From contig NZ_AZDO01000050.1 in the NCBI RefSeq assembly GCF_001435505.1, positions 16,152-80,151 of the forward strand: a stretch of 64,000 bases of DNA. The letters run 5' to 3'. This document shows, in pieces, positions 8,850-17,191 of this stretch. The notes under the pieces were generated by a model. The model did no database searches, was not told the DNA's origin, and worked only from the letters and a program-made list of their open reading frames with translations. A program made the position numbers and the translations under genes. Source of the stretch: Companilactobacillus futsaii JCM 17355 (GTDB taxonomy: Bacteria > Bacillota > Bacilli > Lactobacillales > Lactobacillaceae). Position 1 is the stretch's first letter; each line of letters opens with the position of its first letter.

Positions 8850-9562
8850 ACTTGATCCTCCAAATTTGGTTGATGCAATTTCTGTAATTCTAATTTCAAA
8901 GCTTGATATTGCTCATTACGAGCATCCAATTCTTCCTGCAATGAATCAATAGCCTCATCTTGCAAATCATCAATAAAACGATCATAAAGATTATGGTCTG
9001 GCGTATAGACATCATATCCAGCTTTAGAACGCTTTTTTAATTCTTTGAATAACTTATCATCCGAATACAATTGTAGGCCCTTTTCGACCTTTTTAGCTTT
9101 ATCGACTTCTCTAAATAATGATGCTATAAAATGACTAGTTAATTTAGTTTCATCTACTTGCAAGTCTTGATACTGAGCTTTTTTAGCCACTGTCAAAAAT
9201 CCTGGTGCTCGCAAGGTCTGTGGTGAATTCTCAATTGCTTTTTGATCAAAAGCTCGATATATCAAAACACCAATATGCGTGGGAATTTCAGCTTTTACTT
9301 CTTCAAATAATTTTTGTGGTAAAACAAAATAATTGTAGTTACCAATAAATGACAATTTAGCTTTGGAATGAAAATCAGCCTTCGTAACCTTCAATTCATA
9401 ACAACGCCATTCTATCTGACCATCAGATAATTGTTGGTAACTCAAAGTATCGACGATTCCTTTTTTATCGGGCATCGACACTTCTTCCACTACATAGGAT
9501 CCTTGTTCCAAACAATACTGATAAAGCGTACTTTCTAAATCTTTAGTTAACTTAGTCTTCAT
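8846..9562 (-). CDS. MmcB-like PD-(D/E)XK nuclease-fold protein
   Basis: A 238-residue protein with a restriction-endonuclease-like core: Asp38 in GIVDTLSY, then Glu56-x-Lys58 in CYELKVTKADF, followed by NYNYFVLP. This order (acidic residue, ExK, then a strand ending in a proline) matches the MmcB/YraN-type nuclease fold linked to DNA repair. The C-terminal about 60 residues are helical and charged, probably coiled coil. Its ATG lies inside the end of the helicase gene (11-nt overlap, 9552-9562) with GGGAG as ribosome site, and its own end overlaps the sce7725 start by 4 nt, so the three proteins are probably made together in fixed ratio. Nuclease activity is inferred from motifs only. Confidence 0.7.
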   Translation of the reverse strand: MKTKLTKDLESTLYQYCLEQGSYVVEEVSMPDKKGIVDTLSYQQLSDGQIEWRCYELKVTKADFHSKAKLSFIGNYNYFVLPQKLFEEVKAEIPTHIGVLIYRAFDQKAIENSPQTLRAPGFLTVAKKAQYQDLQVDETKLTSHFIASLFREVDKAKKVEKGLQLYSDDKLFKELKKRSKAGYDVYTPDHNLYDRFIDDLQDEAIDSLQEELDARNEQYQALKLELQKLHQPNLEDQV

Positions 9563-11924
9563 CTGAAACTCCCTTCCAAAACTTATCCACAGCTCGTTGT
9601 AATTGTCCTAATGACTTTAACTTTTGTCGATTGTACCAATGATTGGGGAAAAGTTGTGTATAACGATAACTAGCAAAACGTTGATCCAACAATAAAATGA
9701 TTCCTTTATCATGGCTACTACGGATCAATCTTCCAGCGGCCTGCAATACATTGTTCATCCCTGGCATCTGATACGCATATTCGAATCCACGTCCATTTTC
9801 TTGGTCATAATAATCACGAATTAAATTATTCTCTGCACTAAGTCCAGGTAAGCCCACACTAACTACTGCTACTCCAATTAACCTATTTCCTCGCAAATCG
9901 ATTCCCTCCGAAAAGATTCCACCTAAAACGCAAAATCCTAATAACGTCTGTTGAGGGTTATCCTGAAATTTATTTAAAAACTCGTCACGAGCGATATTGT
10001 CCATTGAATTTGTCTGTGTAACAGTCGAAATCTCTGGATATTTCTCTTCAAAAAGAATCGCAATTTGTTTCAGATATCCATATGAGGGGAAAAAGCACAA
10101 ATAATTACCTGTTTTACCGCTAATCAATGTATGTAAACTTTCAACAATGTCATCTTGACTAAAAGGACGTTGACGATAAGTAGTTTGGATATAATTTGTA
10201 ACCATGATAGCTTGATTTTGTGCTGGAAAAGGCGATGGCAATTGATACGCAAAACTGTTTTCTTTACCACCCAAAACACTTTGATAGTAATCCATCGGCG
10301 ACAATGTGGCTGAAAATAAAACTGCCCCTAAACCTAAATCTAGCGACTTATCTAAGAAATGACTTGGGTCTAAACACAATTGTTTAACAAGCAAATTCTT
10401 GTCTTCGAGCATGATTCTTGTTTTGTAGGTATCGTCATATAACGCTCCAATCTTCACAAAAGTTAAACTATCGAAGAAATAATCTTTAGCACTATCAAGA
10501 AAATCTGACGGTTGCTGATCCGCCATCCAGTCAGTCATGAAATCATTGAATTTACTCAAGGTATTTAACAATTTATCAGGAACTTCCGAAGTGATTTTTT
10601 CCGTTAAATCATCTTCCTTTAAGACTTTTTTCATCTGACTGAACACGCGGCGAACCTTCTTCAATTGCTTTTGAAAATCGGCACTTGGTTGTGTATTGAT
10701 CTTCTTAGCTGCTTTTAACAATCCGGCAATCTTTTGATCACTGATTTGAGCTGAATACATTGACCGAGAACGACTAACTAAATTATGTGCTTCATCGATC
10801 AAGAAAAAATTGTCGGTATCCTTTTCGATGAAGAAACGCTGCAAATAAACTAAAGGATCAAACAGGTAGTTATAATCACAAATAATTACATCACAAAACA
10901 GTGACGCATCCAAAGAAAATTCAAACGGATCAACTTGATGTTTTTTGGCATACTTTTCAATTACTTCTCGGCTAATACTATTTTCATTAGTCAATAAATC
11001 TGATAGAGCTGGCTTTAAACGGTCATAATACCCAATCATATATGGGTCCTTTTCTGGTGGGACATCCTGCTCAGGAAAACGAATTTTATCCTTTGCGGTC
11101 AAAGTAATACTCTTTAGTTTCAATCCTTTACTAGCCATTAAATCAATCGCTTCTTCAGCAACCCTTCTAGTACTCTGCTTAGCTGTCAAATAAAATAGTC
11201 GCTGTATCTTTTCTTCACCCATTGCTTTAATTGCTGGAAATAATGTCGAAATCGTTTTGCCGGTACCCGTTGGTGCTTCGACAAATAACCTTGTTTCATA
11301 CAAAACGGTTTTATAAACAGCAGCGGCTAGTTCATGTTGACCTGTTCGAAACTGTGGAAAAGGAAATTGTAATTCTTTAATTGAAGTATTGCGTGTTTTC
11401 CGTAAATTAGCTCGTAAAACTAACCAATATTCATACTCATCAATTAAATTCTTAAAAAAGCGATCTAAATCATCACGATTATAAACTTGTTCATCGGTTG
11501 TGATCTTCTCGGTACTGACTTGAAAATACGTTAAACGCAAAGTCACATGGTCAAATTCTAAATGATCTTTTAAAAGTAAATAACCATAAACTTTAACTTG
11601 ACCCCAGTATAATTCCAAGGTGTTATCGCTTAGCTCTTCAAAAGATTGATCTGAAGTCTTGATCTCTTCAATTAAAATACTCTTGTCAGTAATTTTTAAT
11701 CCGTCAGCGCGACCTGATATCAAGTATTCGTTATCATTCATCGTCACTTCAGTTTTTAAATAGACCTCACTTTGATAATCTGGATCTTGGCTACGTTTCT
11801 TTTGCAACCGCCGATGAATTCGTGCGCCATTTAGGGCTGTATTTTGACTATTCTTAGTCTCATTTAAATCACCACTGCGTAAGACGAATTCCACTAATTG
11901 TCGAATTCCAATTTTAGTCGCCAT
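9552..11924 (-). CDS. RecB-like nuclease domain fused to XPD/DinG-type DNA helicase, Fe-S cysteines absent
   Basis: A 790-residue protein. Residues 1-170 form a Cas4/RecB-like PD-(D/E)XK domain: His37, Asp74 in GRADG, Glu87-x-Lys89 and the trailing QVKVYGY (109-115). Residues about 185-785 are a superfamily 2 helicase of the XPD/DinG group: APTGTGKT Walker A (217-224), DEAH (377-380), FSATLSP, and motif VI QAAGRLIR (728-735). XPD-like enzymes normally hold a 4Fe-4S cluster between Walker A and DEAH; here the expected positions read Arg282, no Cys at 284-292, Asp293 and Asp332, so the cluster seems lost although the surrounding frame is kept. It leads a three-gene operon. A role in DNA repair or processing of branched or invading DNA is likely. 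Confidence 0.85.
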   Translation of the reverse strand: MATKIGIRQLVEFVLRSGDLNETKNSQNTALNGARIHRRLQKKRSQDPDYQSEVYLKTEVTMNDNEYLISGRADGLKITDKSILIEEIKTSDQSFEELSDNTLELYWGQVKVYGYLLLKDHLEFDHVTLRLTYFQVSTEKITTDEQVYNRDDLDRFFKNLIDEYEYWLVLRANLRKTRNTSIKELQFPFPQFRTGQHELAAAVYKTVLYETRLFVEAPTGTGKTISTLFPAIKAMGEEKIQRLFYLTAKQSTRRVAEEAIDLMASKGLKLKSITLTAKDKIRFPEQDVPPEKDPYMIGYYDRLKPALSDLLTNENSISREVIEKYAKKHQVDPFEFSLDASLFCDVIICDYNYLFDPLVYLQRFFIEKDTDNFFLIDEAHNLVSRSRSMYSAQISDQKIAGLLKAAKKINTQPSADFQKQLKKVRRVFSQMKKVLKEDDLTEKITSEVPDKLLNTLSKFNDFMTDWMADQQPSDFLDSAKDYFFDSLTFVKIGALYDDTYKTRIMLEDKNLLVKQLCLDPSHFLDKSLDLGLGAVLFSATLSPMDYYQSVLGGKENSFAYQLPSPFPAQNQAIMVTNYIQTTYRQRPFSQDDIVESLHTLISGKTGNYLCFFPSYGYLKQIAILFEEKYPEISTVTQTNSMDNIARDEFLNKFQDNPQQTLLGFCVLGGIFSEGIDLRGNRLIGVAVVSVGLPGLSAENNLIRDYYDQENGRGFEYAYQMPGMNNVLQAAGRLIRSSHDKGIILLLDQRFASYRYTQLFPNHWYNRQKLKSLGQLQRAVDKFWKGVSDED

Positions 11925-12084
11925 ACTGTATCCCCCTCATATCGTTAAATAACATTGTAAAACATACGTTCTGTTTTGTCTGTATTATTACTCTAAACTA
12001 ACTGAAGAAATAAACAAATTTTCGGTGTATTTTTATTTAAAAAATTATATAATTAAACTCACTTGAGAATATTTGGAGGATACA

Positions 12085-12636
12085 ATGCCTACAACCGAGG
12101 AAACTTTAGCTTTGTCGTTACGTGATGTCTTAAAAAGAAAAACCATCGATAAAATCACAGTCAAAGATATCGTGACTGAATGCAATTTGACCCGTCAAAC
12201 TTTTTACAACCATTTCTCTGACATTTACGAGTTAGTCGAATATGCTGCTTGCACTAACGCTCGAAAAATTTTAGATAAAACTGCTAGCTACGATAAATGA
12301 CAATGTGGTTTTTATGCCGTTATGACGATAATGCAAAACAACAAAACGATTGTGAAGAACGTCTATCAGTCAAATTATCGTGATTTGATGGAAAAGTACA
12401 TCTTCAAAATTATCTACAGTTATGTCATCGATATTGTTGAAAAGGTAGCTGAAAATATGACGGTTGCACAGAAACATAAAGATTTCATCGCTCATTTTTA
12501 TACATTAGCTTTACTAGCTTTGATTCACGAATGGGTTCAAAACGATCTGAAGGAAGATCCAAAAAAAATCGTTCAACAAGTTGCTACCTTAGTCCAAGGT
12601 GCTTTCAAAAATGATCTAGAAAAATATGCTAAATAA
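12085..12636 (+). pseudogene. TetR/AcrR family regulator interrupted by an in-frame TGA
   Basis: The ATG at 12085 (GGAGGA at 12075-12080) opens a TetR-type regulator: residues 1-50 hold the HTH with TVKDIVTECNLTRQTFYNHFSDIYEL. The frame stops at TGA 12298-12300 and continues in the same frame with a typical ligand-domain sequence (FYAVMTIMQNNKT...) to TAA at 12634-12636. Read through, the protein would be 183 residues, the normal TetR size. The TGA falls where relatives I recall have tryptophan, so a single G-to-A change of TGG explains it. It could be real inactivation, a sequence error or, less likely, readthrough. It is divergent from the helicase operon, which may be its target, and convergent with rlmA. 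Confidence 0.75.
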
Positions 12637-12666
12637 AAAATCGCCGATTAATTTCGACGATTTTTT
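12635..12666. terminator. Bidirectional terminator
   Basis: AAAATCGCCGA and TCGACGATTTT pair around a 6-nt loop, flanked by A and T runs, between the convergent tetR pseudogene and rlmA. It serves both directions. Confidence 0.75.
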
Positions 12667-13487
12667 GGTTGTCCAACTAAGATGGTCGAACCGACCGTAA
12701 TATTTTTAACATGGGACCAATTTATTTTTGATTTATCAACATTGAACAATAACGGCGTCATATTGATGAAAGCATTTCTAACTTCTGGCGTTACCGAATA
12801 GGTTTCAGTTGCATCGATTTGGTCAATTAATTCGTAATGCTCTTCAAAATAATCGAGTACCTTTTTATTAGAATATTGGGCTTGGTGCAATTGATCTTTG
12901 GCAACTTGACGCAATTCTTGTACATGGAATTGATTAGGGATAACTTTTAACACATAGCCGTCAGCTAAAATACGATTGAATTCAGCGTAATTTGCTGGTG
13001 AAAAAACATCGATAATACCCCTAACCGTATTATCCTGAATTGGCAAATGCGCTAAGTCGCCAACAAACCACTTCACTGGTGTATTTATTCCCTTAGCCGC
13101 CATTTGAATTGAATCCTTTGAAATATCGAAAGCTAAAACATCGTCAATGCCAGCTTGAGCAATTTTTTTAGCATAGTATCCTTCCCCACAGCCAACGTCC
13201 AAAATGCTTCTCAAATGTAATTTTTGAATCAATTCAATCAATTTATTAGCAATGTGATCATACATACCATGTTCCAAAATCACATGACGATTTTCAAAAG
13301 ATTCCAAATCATAATTTTTGGATGCTTTATTATTCAAAACAAAATCAACAAAGCCTTTTTTGGAAACATCAAAGCAATGATTATTACTGCAAAATAAACT
13401 ATTGCCAATCAGTTTTAATGCTTTCCCACAGATTGGACATTGAAAGAAATCTTGACTATTACTAAATTTTTGAATCTTATCATTCAT
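12648..13487 (-). CDS. rlmA: 23S rRNA (guanine-N1)-methyltransferase, RlmA family
   Basis: A 279-residue methyltransferase of the RlmA/TlrB type, which methylates N1 of a guanine in helix 35 of 23S rRNA (G745 or G748). Residues 17-38 show the N-terminal zinc site (CPIC, then CSNNHC), followed by the SAM-binding ILDVGCGEGYYA (about 112-123) and a PANYAEFNRIL motif (catalytic region). The start is taken as the ATG at 13485-13487 with an AGGT ribosome site; the frame is open further upstream, but that region is inside the SRAP gene and lacks homology-like sequence. It follows the SRAP gene by 10 nt and is probably cotranscribed. In Gram-positive bacteria the TlrB-type enzymes affect macrolide binding; I cannot separate the subtypes here. 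Confidence 0.85.
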   Translation of the reverse strand: MNDKIQKFSNSQDFFQCPICGKALKLIGNSLFCSNNHCFDVSKKGFVDFVLNNKASKNYDLESFENRHVILEHGMYDHIANKLIELIQKLHLRSILDVGCGEGYYAKKIAQAGIDDVLAFDISKDSIQMAAKGINTPVKWFVGDLAHLPIQDNTVRGIIDVFSPANYAEFNRILADGYVLKVIPNQFHVQELRQVAKDQLHQAQYSNKKVLDYFEEHYELIDQIDATETYSVTPEVRNAFINMTPLLFNVDKSKINWSHVKNITVGSTILVGQPKNRRN

Positions 13488-13497
13488 AATGAAATAC

Positions 13498-14064
13498 CTA
13501 TTTTTCTGCCTGCGAACACAACGATGGCATTGCCGAATCCAAAAAATTCTTTGCAAAGTCATCGTTATAAATCCAAGCATTAATTTGATTTTTTTGTAAG
13601 ATCAATGGCATCCGGTCATGAATAGGAACCATTGATTCATTGGGAGCTGTCGTAAATAAGATACTCTGAGCTATACTGTCAAAATAGTTATAGCAACCAG
13701 CGATAAAGAGTGTCTGAGGATCATTGGAAAAATTGAATTTGTATTTTTGCTTAGTCTTGTTCCATTCGAAAAAACCAGTTGTTGGATAAACACAGCGCCG
13801 TTTCAAAAATGAATCAGCGAACATTGGTTTTTGCTGCACTGTTTCACTACGAGCATTGATTAATGATTGACCCGTTTTAAATCCAGGAAACCCCCATTTC
13901 ATACCGACTACCTGAACTTGACGATTTCCAGCAATAATCAAAGCTGTCTCATCAGTTGGAAAAACCTCGCCCGTTTTAGGATTGTATCCAGCATTTTTAG
14001 CTAATTGATAAATCCGCTTTATTTCAGGATTTTGATCAGGTTCAAACAAAAAGCGTCCACACAT
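13498..14064 (-). CDS. SOS response-associated peptidase (SRAP, YedK/HMCES family)
   Basis: A 188-residue SRAP protein that forms a covalent thiazolidine link with abasic sites in single-stranded DNA and so shields them from breakage. The full active-site set is visible: Cys2 exposed after Met removal (MCGRF), Asn70 in NARSET, Glu100 in FFEWNK and His149 in IHDRMP. Length is normal or slightly short. It is the first gene of a short operon with rlmA and starts just after the terminator of the DUF805 gene. No LexA-type site was identified upstream by eye. Confidence 0.92.
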   Translation of the reverse strand: MCGRFLFEPDQNPEIKRIYQLAKNAGYNPKTGEVFPTDETALIIAGNRQVQVVGMKWGFPGFKTGQSLINARSETVQQKPMFADSFLKRRCVYPTTGFFEWNKTKQKYKFNFSNDPQTLFIAGCYNYFDSIAQSILFTTAPNESMVPIHDRMPLILQKNQINAWIYNDDFAKNFLDSAMPSLCSQAEK

Positions 14065-14078
14065 ATTTTTCCTCCAAC

Positions 14079-14107
14079 AAAAAACTAGAACATTTCTGCT
14101 CTAGTTT
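14079..14107 (-). terminator. Terminator after the DUF805 gene
   Basis: AAACTAGA (14082-14089) / TCTAGTTT (14100-14107) with a 10-nt loop, followed on the minus strand by a T run. It separates the gnd-fluC-DUF805 group from the SRAP gene. Confidence 0.75.
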
Positions 14108-14116
14108 AACAAAATT

Positions 14117-14539
14117 TTAGATTGATTTGGGAAAACGATTACCGAGATTCCTTTGTGGCAAACACAATAAAACAATCAAAGCAACAGCACCAACGAGTGG
14201 AACTAAGCCTAATAATACCCACCAACCACGCATTTTGCGATCGTGCAGACGTCTGATAATAGCCGTAAAAATAGCAATCCAATAATAGCCCATCGTTATA
14301 GCCAGTGCTACGCCAATAATTGAGCTCCAATAATAATCCATTACCGGCATCTTAGTAAGGATAAACGCTAATAACGCTACAATAACATAGGCTACGATGC
14401 TAAATCCTAAATAGCCCCACCAAAAATCCTTCCGACTCATTCTTTTAGCGCCAACGAAAAGATCTTGAAAATACAATTTAGTTGAAGAAATAATTCCTGG
14501 TCGAAAACTTTCGTTCCAAATTGGTTCTTTTATTTGCAT
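14117..14539 (-). CDS. DUF805 family membrane protein
   Basis: A 140-residue protein with the DUF805 layout: a short N-terminal cytosolic stretch with KRMSRKDFWWGYL, four hydrophobic segments, and the family motif RRLHDRKMRGWW between segments two and three. Function is unknown. The ATG at 14537-14539 is supported by a GGAG site and by the DUF805 domain beginning right after it; a longer frame to 14695 overlaps the fluC gene and is a shadow. It follows the second fluC gene by 11 nt and is likely in the same transcript. Confidence 0.85.
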   Translation of the reverse strand: MQIKEPIWNESFRPGIISSTKLYFQDLFVGAKRMSRKDFWWGYLGFSIVAYVIVALLAFILTKMPVMDYYWSSIIGVALAITMGYYWIAIFTAIIRRLHDRKMRGWWVLLGLVPLVGAVALIVLLCLPQRNLGNRFPKSI

Positions 14540-14550
14540 AATAAAATCTC

Positions 14551-14892
14551 CTATATCTGAATTCCAATGACAAATCCTAGGATACCAAAAATATACGTCA
14601 AACTGAAATAAAGAAAGCAACGAACAAAACGTCGTTGAAACCATAGTTGACTTAATTCCATATTCAAAGTTCCAAAAGTAGTAAAACCACCACAAAAACC
14701 TGTCCCTAACAACAATAATAAGGCACCGTTATGAATTTGTGCAGTGAAGATACCTAATAATAACGCTCCAAAAATATTTATCAACAGGGTTATTATTGGA
14801 AAATCAATTTTTATTTTGCTTTGTAAAAATGTCAATTCATTTCGCAAGATGGCACCCAAACTAGCGCCTAATCCAACAATTAAAAAATTCAT
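14551..14892 (-). CDS. fluC: Fluoride channel subunit FluC/CrcB (second subunit)
   Basis: A 113-residue, four-helix membrane protein of the FluC (CrcB) family, which exports fluoride passively through a dual-topology dimer. It has GLGASLGAILRNEL near the N-terminus and the pore signature GFCGGFTTFGTLNMEL in the third helix. Its ATG overlaps the stop of the upstream subunit gene by 4 nt (14889-14892). Paired, non-identical fluC genes in Gram-positive bacteria usually encode a heterodimer with fixed orientation, which fits this arrangement. Confidence 0.9.
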   Translation of the reverse strand: MNFLIVGLGASLGAILRNELTFLQSKIKIDFPIITLLINIFGALLLGIFTAQIHNGALLLLLGTGFCGGFTTFGTLNMELSQLWFQRRFVRCFLYFSLTYIFGILGFVIGIQI

Positions 14893-15305
14893 TTAACCCG
14901 CTCCCTTTTGACATAATCACTAAAAGCACGACTAGCAGCCAAGTAATTACCTAATATTGCTACAATAAAACCACCCAGAATCGTCATAGTCAAATACAGT
15001 ATTAAAAACATCCAATTTCCACTTTGATATAACCGATAACTGTCAGCTGTAAATGTCGAAAAAGTCGTATAAGATCCTAATAAACCAGTACTTAAAGTTA
15101 AAATGACTCTGGATGATAAATTATAGCGATCTTGTAAATAATGAATCAAAAAGGGCAAGAAAAAAGCTCCGGTTAAATTAGCTACCAATGTTCCCAAGGG
15201 AAAACCACTAGCGCTTTTAAAAATCAAACTCTCTAAATAGCGCAAGTTGCTACCAATAAAGGCCCCAATCAGCACTAACAAAAATATTTTCCCTCGTTCT
15301 TTCAT
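14889..15305 (-). CDS. fluC: Fluoride channel subunit FluC/CrcB (first subunit)
   Basis: A 138-residue FluC subunit with GAFIGSNLRYLESL at residues about 15-28 and the third-helix signature GLLGSYTTFSTF. It is longer than its partner, with a short basic C-terminal extension (SDYVKRERVK). It begins about 54 nt after the gnd stop, with only the gnd terminator between them; I see no fluoride (crcB) riboswitch in that gap. It is translationally coupled to the following subunit. Confidence 0.9.
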   Translation of the reverse strand: MKERGKIFLLVLIGAFIGSNLRYLESLIFKSASGFPLGTLVANLTGAFFLPFLIHYLQDRYNLSSRVILTLSTGLLGSYTTFSTFTADSYRLYQSGNWMFLILYLTMTILGGFIVAILGNYLAASRAFSDYVKRERVK

Positions 15306-15320
15306 CTAAAAACCTCTCTA

Positions 15321-15351
15321 AAAAAGAAAAAACTTGCCAACGACAAGTTTT
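15321..15351 (-). terminator. Terminator after gnd
   Basis: AAAACTTG (15329-15336) / CAAGTTTT (15344-15351) with a 7-nt loop and a T-rich tail on the minus strand. It lies in the 53-nt gap between gnd and the first fluC gene. Confidence 0.75.
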
Positions 15352-15358
15352 CCATTAA

Positions 15359-16282
15359 TTATTTTTTATCTTTGTTCCCATTATTATTTATTTCAACAAC
15401 GTGTCCACCAAATTCGTTACGCAAAGCCGCTACGACCTTACCTGTAAATGTATCGTCTTCTAGTGAACGATAACGCATCATCAATGAAGCTCCAATTACA
15501 GGCGTTGGAACTTGCAATCTCAATGCCTCTTCAACTGTCCACTTGCCTTCACCTGATGAATGCATAACACCCTTGATTTCATCCAAGTCTGGATCTTTTG
15601 AAAAGGCCGATTGTGTCAATTCCATCAACCAACCACGAACGACTGAACCGTGTTCCCAAACTTTGGCAACAGCTTCGTTGTCATAGTCGAATTCACTATG
15701 TTTCAAAACATCGAAACCTTCAGCGATTGCTTGCATCATACCGTATTCGATACCGTTATGGACCATCTTTAAGTAATGACCACTACCGGCTCTTCCAGTA
15801 TATAAGTAACCGTCAGTTTGAGCAATACCTTTGAAAATAGGTTCGATATATTCAAAGGTTTTTTCATCGTCCCCGCCGATCATGAAATTACCGTCACGAT
15901 TTGCACCGCTCATACCGCCTGACGTACCAACATCGAAGAACTTAATGTTTTTATCAGTTAGGATTTTATTGTGTCGCAATGAATCTTTGTAAAATGAATT
16001 TCCACCGTCAATTACGATATCATTTTCATTTAAAATTTCGCTCAAGGTATCGATCGTTGTGTTAGTTGGGTTCCCCGCTGGTAACATTACCCAAACAACA
16101 CGTGGTGCTTCCAAGGCTAAAACCGCATCCTTAAGGCTTTTCTCCACACGCGCGCCCAAAGTTGAAGCATCATTTCTAGCACCATCGTTTAAATCAAAAG
16201 CAACTACTTCATTACCGTTACGAATCAAATTCTCGGTCAAATTGATTCCCATCTTGCCGAGTCCAATCATTGCTAATTTCAA
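15359..16282 (-). CDS. gnd: 6-phosphogluconate dehydrogenase (decarboxylating), short NAD-type
   Basis: A 307-residue short-form 6-phosphogluconate dehydrogenase, which converts 6-phosphogluconate to ribulose 5-phosphate and CO2. The N-terminal MIGLGKMG binds the dinucleotide, and the second strand ends in FDLND; the acidic residue there points to NAD rather than NADP. GGNSFYKDS and GTSGGMSGANRDGNFMIGGD are the substrate-site signatures, and the catalytic Lys lies in GHYLKMVHNG. The length fits the short family rather than the about 470-residue NADP form. The start is a TTG (16280-16282) with a clean AGGAGG site. It is probably used in the phosphoketolase or pentose phosphate route. Confidence 0.9.
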   Translation of the reverse strand: MKLAMIGLGKMGINLTENLIRNGNEVVAFDLNDGARNDASTLGARVEKSLKDAVLALEAPRVVWVMLPAGNPTNTTIDTLSEILNENDIVIDGGNSFYKDSLRHNKILTDKNIKFFDVGTSGGMSGANRDGNFMIGGDDEKTFEYIEPIFKGIAQTDGYLYTGRAGSGHYLKMVHNGIEYGMMQAIAEGFDVLKHSEFDYDNEAVAKVWEHGSVVRGWLMELTQSAFSKDPDLDEIKGVMHSSGEGKWTVEEALRLQVPTPVIGASLMMRYRSLEDDTFTGKVVAALRNEFGGHVVEINNNGNKDKK

Positions 16283-16324
16283 AATTAATCCTCCTAAGTT
16301 ATTCTCACAAGTTCTAATTATACA

Positions 16325-16361
16325 TAAAAAAGCCGTGCCAAAATCAACATTTTGGTACGAC
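16325..16361 (-). terminator. Terminator after the HTH/coiled-coil gene
   Basis: GTGCCAAAAT (about 16335-16344) / ATTTTGGTAC (about 16349-16358) form a long stem with a 4-nt loop, followed on the minus strand by six T. Confidence 0.8.
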
Positions 16362-16403
16362 CCGATTGCTTAAGAGGTTGATATCATAAGGTTTATTGGT
16401 TGA

Positions 16404-16964
16404 TTAGTTCATGAACTTATTCCACCAGTGACCTTTCTTATCATCATTAACCTTTTCGTTTACACGTTCTTTGATGTTTTCATCTTTTTGCGTGTCATTA
16501 TTTTCAACTTTTTCTTTAGCTTGTTGCTTTAAAGTATCCAACTCGACTTGGAGTTGTTCTTTTGATTTTTGCGCATCATTTAACTCCTGTTGTAATTCTT
16601 TAATAGTTAATTCGCGCTTTTTATTTTCTGATTCTAACTTAGCGACAGTTTTTTGTAATTCTGCAATTTCATCGTTTTGTTTAGTATCAGCTGGACTCTT
16701 AGTGTCAGCAGCAGGATAAATTTGTGCAGCTGATGTTTCTAGAGTCATTTTAGGTCCATGACTTAATTTGACCATTTCTTTAAAGTCTTCAATATTTTTT
16801 TGAGTGTAAAGACGATTATTCTGACTATTACGCTCAAAATATTTACTATTGGCTGTAGTTTTTTCGACGATCAAAGAATATTTACGTAGCGTTGCAACGC
16901 TGATCCCCAAGTCCTTTGCGGCTTGTGCAGGAGTTAATAAGTTGTTAGTTTTTACTTTACTCAA
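16404..16964 (-). CDS. MerR-like HTH plus coiled-coil protein (RacA-like architecture)
   Basis: A 186-residue protein. Residues 8-60 form a MerR-type winged helix (LTPAQAAKDLGISVATLRKYSLIVEK, then RLYTQKNIEDF), residues 97-155 are a long coiled coil with heptad spacing (QKTVAKLESENKKRELTIKEL onward), and the tail is basic with a final HWWNKF. This HTH-plus-coil layout is that of RacA-type chromosome-anchoring proteins and of some plasmid or replication-associated proteins; function is not proven. Start is a TTG at 16962-16964 with GGGGG upstream at 8-nt spacing. The final tryptophan-rich amphipathic end could touch the membrane. Monocistronic, ending in a good terminator. Confidence 0.7.
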   Translation of the reverse strand: MSKVKTNNLLTPAQAAKDLGISVATLRKYSLIVEKTTANSKYFERNSQNNRLYTQKNIEDFKEMVKLSHGPKMTLETSAAQIYPAADTKSPADTKQNDEIAELQKTVAKLESENKKRELTIKELQQELNDAQKSKEQLQVELDTLKQQAKEKVENNDTQKDENIKERVNEKVNDDKKGHWWNKFMN

Positions 16965-17191
16965 AAGGATTCCCCCAAGGTTGTTTCATTCTCTTCATTA
17001 TAAAAATAATGATTGTTAAGTTCAACTACAAAATTCATAACGAACTCAAATTAAAATTGTCCTAGCTATATTTTACCCACTAAATTGGATATACTAAAGA
17101 TGAAAAGATAAAATATTTACTCTTTGCCGACACAGTCGGTTTTTCTTTGGTGTATAATTCGATTTACAGGAATAGAAGGGGAAATAATATA

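Noticed and set aside
14540..14695. N-terminal extension of the DUF805 protein.
   Set aside because: It overlaps the conserved fluC gene and the GGAG site supports the start at 14539.
15306..15358. Fluoride riboswitch expected before fluC.
   Set aside because: The 53-nt gap is filled by the gnd terminator and the ribosome site; no room for a crcB-motif RNA.
17124..17140. Small hairpin CCGAC/GTCGG with T run on the plus strand.
   Set aside because: Only 5 bp and no plus-strand gene ends there; too weak to call a terminator or attenuator.
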